From Candidatus Komeilibacteria bacterium RIFCSPHIGHO2_01_FULL_52_14 (GTDB lineage Bacteria > Patescibacteriota > Patescibacteriia > UBA1558 > 2-01-FULL-52-15), in NCBI GenBank assembly GCA_001818365.1, contig MHKK01000018.1, positions 1 through 10,574 on the forward strand: a stretch of DNA of 10,574 bases, given 5' to 3'. Below the pieces are notes generated by a model. The model was not told the origin of the DNA and searched no databases. It was given only the letters and a program-made list of their open reading frames with translations. Both the position numbers and the translations under genes were made by a program. Of this stretch, positions 6,741 through 10,574 are shown piece by piece; the first letter of the stretch is position 1, and each line of letters opens with the position of its first letter.

Positions 6741-9250
6741 GATGAAGGATCTCTCTCGGAAAGGAGCAGATTAAACGAGGTCGTGTGATCCAAACGGGTA
6801 CTTAGAGATGCGCGCTGGGAGGTAGCGCCAAGTTGCGAGCTGTCGACGCTATTGCTCCATACGATCTGATACTTGTCCGGAACTTCAACGGAAGAGTTAA
6901 AAATCACGTTTCGCTTGCCGGACTGGTTGACCACGGTTAATCCGTAGCGATCTATTTCGTGGTGATTCTGTTGCCATGGAGCAAACCAACTAACGCCGTT
7001 GCTGTTCGTTAGGGTTATCCTAAACGGGAGCTCGTAGGTTATCTCAGCCCAGGTGGATTGGTTCGGCTCAACCTGCATCCAATTCCCGAACACCGTATAC
7101 CCAAGCTCAGTGCCAATATCGGTTTTCGTCGTCGGGTCAGTGTCGAAAAAATCGCTGTTTTTGACGTAACCGGTGTCATTCGTCTGGAAGGTTTCCGGTG
7201 TCCGATATAATTCTTCCGGAACCGGCGTAAACCCCCGCGCCGATATAAAGGAACTCCCCGGGGGCACGTAGAAGCGTATGTAATCAACATTGTTGACATA
7301 CGCGAACTGATCTTCGGGAACGGCATGATTTTCCTTAAGCACACGTACGGTAACTTCGATGCGACCGTCCGACCGGATACGGGCAACGTGATCGATCGTT
7401 TGGAATATCGATGAATCGCTCTTGCCTCCAGCAATGTTCGTCGTAACAACGGAAAGAAAATCCTTATCCGGTTTTGGCAAGATCCCACCCCAACCGTTCC
7501 GGATCACGAGATCCTGTGTGCCCTGGTGATTGAGAAAAGCAAGCTGAATGTCTTTCGTTTCAAGTGCGGTAGCGATGACCGTAAGCAACTCGGCATAGTT
7601 TTTGTTTGCCGCGATACGCTCAAAAATCATGGGGTACAAATCCTTGAGGATTTTTTTCGGCTGATTTTGCGTTTTATCGAATTGCTGTTCGACTTCTCTC
7701 TGAACGACCTCATAAAAATTTTTCTCGGTAATCTCGACGTTATACTGAGGCATCCGGATCGGTCCGGTATGCGCAAGCAATTGCAGCATGACATCGGAAT
7801 TGATTGCAATGACTCCGTCGACAGATTGCCCGGACGACTGTTCGTAAAACCACGCGATCTTTTGCGCCGAAGCGAAGAAATCCGGCCACCAATTGGCATC
7901 CCAGAGATTCCATTCACGGTTAACGATGGAAAGCGGTTTTGGCGGGATCAGATGGTATTGAAACCCTCCGGCAAGGTCATAGGTGCCGCCGCCGGGAAAC
8001 TCTATCGAGCGAATAGCGCCAGCCTGAAGATCCAATAGCGCGTAACTGCCGATAAAACCGCCAGTCGGTCGTAGCTCGCGATTATTCTGAAAAAGGACCA
8101 GGTAACGGCCCTGGCTTCGCTGTCCGAACAGATCGTCTGCTATAGCGAGCAAATCTGCGGTTCTTTTGATCCCGTCATTCAGGCCGATCATGTTCTGACG
8201 GAGTGTATCGACGTTCTCGTGCAGATCAGCCGGAAGTACATAGGAGGGTACTCTTTGTAGTGCCGCCAGAGCCGTTGCGTAGGCGCTTCGAAGGCGAGAT
8301 GTCCGGGCGTACAGCTCATCAATGATCGCTCCGATGGGAAGCGAAGCAGGATCGTCGCTACCGTTGTCAGCAAGGAGCGCTCCGATCGCTGAGGTTTCTG
8401 CACCGACTGCCGCGAGACCAGAGAGGGTATCATACAGCGCCTGGATCTGAGGTATCGGGGCGAGAATGTTAATCAGATCGGAATCGTATGACGCGACGGC
8501 ATCCGCAATTTTCTGGAACGAACCCTGCGCGGTTCGCAGGGATGTCGATGCTGCTATCAGGTCCTGTTGCTGGAGCGCGGAGACGCCTTGTTGCAGCGAG
8601 GCGAGTGCCTGGTTTCCGTGAATCGATATATTTGAAACATGTGAGGATATTTTCTGGACTCCGAGGACGAGTGGAACCGGCGCAAGAATAAGAACGAGAA
8701 TGCTCGTGAATGAAACAATCCGAGATCCGACATACGCAGGTGAAGGCGCAGCTTCCGTCGAGATGTCACGATGCGGTTTTGATCTTTTTGCCGTCTCGGG
8801 ATAATGCCATTTAATTTTTCGCTGCCTATTCCAGTGGGAGATGGAGTCCTCCAGCTGCTCCAAAAAAGGAGCCCTGGGGCGCTGGATAGTGTGCAGTTCG
8901 TATTTTTCAATCAAATACTTCTTTCGCAAATCAAGAACGTGCCGGGAGGGTCTTGAAGACGGCCGATCCGTAGAATCCTGTCCCGCTCGCGTCGATGTCT
9001 GCGTGCGTTCGATTGTTCTCGGACTTCTTTGTTGCGCTGAGCTGGCTTGGGCAGCGTCAGCTTCAATAAGAGAGTTCAAAAATTCCCGCGCGTACCTTTT
9101 CTCAGCGCGTCGATTTGGCTTTCGCGCATGCGCTGTCACCTTGCGCGGCGTCTGTTGTTTGACGGTCGTCGAACCGACCTCAAACTGGCCAATGTCGCCG
9201 AATTCCGAGACAGAATCGGTACCTAATTTTTTTTTGTTTTTTTTGGGCAT
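6737..9250 (-). CDS. Large DUF4012-family membrane protein with long basic cytoplasmic tail
   Basis: A protein of 837 residues. Residues 1-175 are hydrophilic and low in complexity, with many Arg, Lys, Ser and Gln, and probably cytoplasmic. One membrane helix follows (about 178-198, IVSFTSILVLILAPVPLVLG). Residues 205-375 are a helical region. The DUF4012 core covers about 380-510: RYLVLFQNNRELRPTGGFIG (382-401) is the family's hallmark, followed by an acidic Trp-rich stretch (NLWDANWWPDFFASAQK) and DGVIAINSDVMLQLLAHTGP. The remainder (to about 835) is beta-rich and presumably outside the membrane. DUF4012 proteins occur in Actinobacteria and candidate phyla bacteria near polysaccharide genes; their activity is not established. 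Here it lies 20 bases after a glycosyltransferase and overlaps murJ, which supports a role in surface glycan assembly or attachment (inference). The start at 9250 begins with MPKKNKKK, encoded by two long A-tracts. No Shine-Dalgarno motif is seen. Confidence 0.85.
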   Translation of the reverse strand: MPKKNKKKLGTDSVSEFGDIGQFEVGSTTVKQQTPRKVTAHARKPNRRAEKRYAREFLNSLIEADAAQASSAQQRSPRTIERTQTSTRAGQDSTDRPSSRPSRHVLDLRKKYLIEKYELHTIQRPRAPFLEQLEDSISHWNRQRKIKWHYPETAKRSKPHRDISTEAAPSPAYVGSRIVSFTSILVLILAPVPLVLGVQKISSHVSNISIHGNQALASLQQGVSALQQQDLIAASTSLRTAQGSFQKIADAVASYDSDLINILAPIPQIQALYDTLSGLAAVGAETSAIGALLADNGSDDPASLPIGAIIDELYARTSRLRSAYATALAALQRVPSYVLPADLHENVDTLRQNMIGLNDGIKRTADLLAIADDLFGQRSQGRYLVLFQNNRELRPTGGFIGSYALLDLQAGAIRSIEFPGGGTYDLAGGFQYHLIPPKPLSIVNREWNLWDANWWPDFFASAQKIAWFYEQSSGQSVDGVIAINSDVMLQLLAHTGPIRMPQYNVEITEKNFYEVVQREVEQQFDKTQNQPKKILKDLYPMIFERIAANKNYAELLTVIATALETKDIQLAFLNHQGTQDLVIRNGWGGILPKPDKDFLSVVTTNIAGGKSDSSIFQTIDHVARIRSDGRIEVTVRVLKENHAVPEDQFAYVNNVDYIRFYVPPGSSFISARGFTPVPEELYRTPETFQTNDTGYVKNSDFFDTDPTTKTDIGTELGYTVFGNWMQVEPNQSTWAEITYELPFRITLTNSNGVSWFAPWQQNHHEIDRYGLTVVNQSGKRNVIFNSSVEVPDKYQIVWSNSVDSSQLGATSQRASLSTRLDHTTSFNLLLSERDPSS
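9227..9244 (-). repeat. Two adjacent homopolymer tracts (A9-C-A8 on coding strand)
   Basis: On the minus strand the DUF4012 gene begins ATGCCC, then eight A residues, one C and nine A residues (codons 3 to 9 and the neighbouring bases). Both tracts are within 25 bases of the start codon. Loss or gain of one A in either would put the gene out of frame at once. The segment also contains the slippery heptamer A-AAA-AAC. Confidence 0.9.
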
Positions 9251-9270
9251 CAGGTTTTAAAACAGCATCA

Positions 9271-10377
9271 TTATACTGAATTGAGCATGCTTTTGTAAAG
9301 CTCCAAGGTCTGCTGAGCAGCCAGCTTCCAAGAGTATTGACGCACGTGCTGTTGTCCCGCTTCCGTAAGCTCGGAGCGCAACGGTTGACTGGCAATGATC
9401 AGTTGGAGTGATTCCGAGAGAGCACCTTTTTTTTCAGCCGGAAAGAACAGTGCTGCTGAGCCGAGTATTTCTCGGTGAACCGGAATATCGCTTGCAACGA
9501 CCGGAATACCTCGCAATGCTGCTTCGGTTGACGGAAGATCAAATCCCTCACACAGGGACGGTGAAACATACGCAGTGGCATGTCGATAGAGTGAAGACAA
9601 GGTTTCGTCACCAACTTCACCAAGAAACAGAATTTGCGCATTTCGGTATTGCTCAGCGTGCCTGATTAAGCGTTCATAAAATACATCTCGCTTTCCCACC
9701 AACGCCAGATGATACGTGCGATTCTGCTCGTTGAAGCGGACAAATTCATCGATGCAGTAGCGAAGGTTTTTATGCGGATACGCATTGCCTACATGAAGAA
9801 AAAACGGTTCGGACACGGGCAGTGCGGGATCTTCTTTAACAATGGTAGAAGCAGTTGGGGCTTCGTAGATCACGGATATCTTTTTCTTCGCGAATGGATA
9901 GAAATGCTCTATGTCGAGTGCCGATGCATTCGAGACCGTGACGATCCGGGAAGCGTTTTTGAGAGCGTTTCGCAGACCGATGCGGTATGCCGTGTACTTT
10001 ACCGCAAACACAGGCCACGATCTCGTCGTGGCGTGCGCGCTACTGAATCGCCTCAGAATGAGATCGTGGATCGTTACGATATAGGGTACGGGACACCGGT
10101 ACGGAACATTAAAATGAACAAAGTGCATCAGATGAATATCTTGTTCTTTGATGAGCCGCGGAATTCCGATATGTTCCTGCATGCCATACCAGGGGATGCT
10201 TGTTTCTACCAGGGAAAAATTTTTTGGTAAGGTTCGCCAAAAATCCCGCTGCCGAGTCAATATGGCATAGGTGTTGTCTGAGTCGATTTCCGCAAGCGCG
10301 TAGATCAGCTCGGCAGTATACCGTCCGAGGCCCTGACCTCCGTGTCCAGCAAAACGTGCGTCAATGCCGATTCTCAT
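9271..10377 (-). CDS. Glycosyltransferase family 4 (GT-B fold)
   Basis: A protein of 368 residues with the two-domain layout of family 4 retaining glycosyltransferases. The N-terminal acceptor domain opens with MRIGIDARF and a Gly-rich loop GGQGLGRYTAEL (13-24), and carries the VTIHDL motif (101-106). The C-terminal nucleotide-sugar domain opens with FLHVGNAYPHKN (193-204), and the E-x7-E motif EGFDLPSTE (277-285) is followed by GIPVVASDIPVHREILG. No membrane segment is evident, so it is cytosolic or peripheral and probably adds a sugar, often mannose or similar, to a lipid-linked or surface glycan. Donor and acceptor cannot be read from sequence. The open frame extends to 10464, but the extra 29 codons overlap another gene's better reading frame and lack family similarity, so I chose the ATG at 10377, which starts exactly at the conserved first strand. 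It overlaps the upstream gene by 17 bases and ends 20 bases before the DUF4012 gene. Confidence 0.93.
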   Translation of the reverse strand: MRIGIDARFAGHGGQGLGRYTAELIYALAEIDSDNTYAILTRQRDFWRTLPKNFSLVETSIPWYGMQEHIGIPRLIKEQDIHLMHFVHFNVPYRCPVPYIVTIHDLILRRFSSAHATTRSWPVFAVKYTAYRIGLRNALKNASRIVTVSNASALDIEHFYPFAKKKISVIYEAPTASTIVKEDPALPVSEPFFLHVGNAYPHKNLRYCIDEFVRFNEQNRTYHLALVGKRDVFYERLIRHAEQYRNAQILFLGEVGDETLSSLYRHATAYVSPSLCEGFDLPSTEAALRGIPVVASDIPVHREILGSAALFFPAEKKGALSESLQLIIASQPLRSELTEAGQQHVRQYSWKLAAQQTLELYKSMLNSV

Positions 10378-10574
10378 ATGCAAGTCGTGTTCTGAGTAAA
10401 ATTTCCTCGGTATGGCGTTTCCAAGGGTTATCTGGTGAATGTTTTTCTGTCTGTTTTTTAACATCTGTGGTTAGCGCCCGCTGAAGCAGACGTGCAAACT
10501 CAAGAGGTAAGTGCGGATTTCCGTACGAAGCTCGTTCGCGAAGAATTTCCGGAAGGGACGTTCTGTGACTCGCA
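10361..10574 (-). CDS. C-terminal end of an unidentified protein (5' part outside window)
   Basis: On the minus strand one frame stays open from the window edge for 70 codons and stops at TGA 10363-10361, while the other two frames are broken. The peptide is hydrophilic, with no membrane segment. Recognisable stretches are TSLPEILRERASYGNPHLPL, then EFARLLQRAL, and near the end HTEEILLRTRLAYENRH. I do not recognise a family. The overlap of 17 bases with the glycosyltransferase start suggests the two are co-transcribed, so a role in the same glycan pathway is plausible but not shown. Confidence 0.6.
   Translation of the reverse strand, partial: ASHRTSLPEILRERASYGNPHLPLEFARLLQRALTTDVKKQTEKHSPDNPWKRHTEEILLRTRLAYENRH

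Noticed and set aside
7526..8038. Plus-strand open frame of 170 codons inside the DUF4012 gene
   Set aside because: The DUF4012 reading on the other strand has the family's conserved motifs at exactly this place, so this frame is its shadow.
9709..10230. Plus-strand open frame of 173 codons opposite the glycosyltransferase
   Set aside because: The minus-strand frame contains the family motifs throughout this region, while this frame has no recognisable feature.
10378..10464. Longer glycosyltransferase start giving 397 residues
   Set aside because: The added 29 residues overlap the better-supported frame of the upstream gene, and family members begin at the MRIGIDAR strand.
1..10574. Mobile element, CRISPR array, toxin-antitoxin or defence island
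   Set aside because: No transposase, integrase, direct repeat array, terminal inverted repeat or defence domain was found. The single tRNA has no repeated 3' end nearby that would mark an integration site.

Overview
The window is a compact, almost gene-saturated stretch of a bacterial chromosome. All but two of the genes lie on the minus strand, so the reading order runs from high to low coordinates. No stretch of more than about 110 bases lacks a gene, and there are no insertion sequences, CRISPR arrays or phage genes. The set of families suggests a member of the candidate phyla radiation (Patescibacteria): a DUF4012 membrane protein beside MurJ and LepA, a very short RlpA-like barrel domain, an FtsB-like protein with a Trp-rich tail, small membrane proteins, and little sign of Shine-Dalgarno motifs. 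TGA acts as a normal stop, which argues against the lineages that recode it. This placement is an inference from gene content, not from a marker phylogeny.

Layout in minus-strand order. First comes the 3' end of an unidentified gene (10574 to 10361), then a GT-B family 4 glycosyltransferase (10377 to 9271), a large DUF4012 membrane protein (9250 to 6737), the lipid II flippase murJ (6740 to 5169) and the ribosome-associated GTPase lepA (5163 to 3382). After an 88-base gap, which carries a possible 38-residue membrane protein on the plus strand, a second tight group follows: a two-helix membrane protein with a PH-like domain (3293 to 2835), an FtsB/DivIC-like protein (2838 to 2479) and a membrane-anchored, degenerate parvulin-like protein (2482 to 1652). 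A plus-strand tRNA-Thr(CGT) with its own intrinsic terminator sits next. The last group is an exported RlpA-like protein (1542 to 562) and ftsE (565 to beyond position 1), which is cut by the window edge.

The theme is building and dividing the cell envelope. MurJ exports lipid II. The glycosyltransferase and DUF4012 protein probably act on surface polysaccharide. The FtsB-like protein, RlpA-like protein and FtsE point to the septum and peptidoglycan remodelling, and the parvulin-like protein may help exported proteins fold. Four junctions are four-base ATGA stop/start overlaps and others are 5 to 20 bases apart, so translational coupling within one or two long transcripts is likely.

The most unusual points are these. 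The tRNA is inserted head-on in the minus-strand gene group, and its terminator is built from the last codons of the converging gene. The RlpA-like domain has lost the histidine region of classical RlpA. There is an unlisted small plus-strand membrane ORF. Two long A-tracts sit within the first ten codons of the DUF4012 gene. I do not see a clear new defence or mobile system here.
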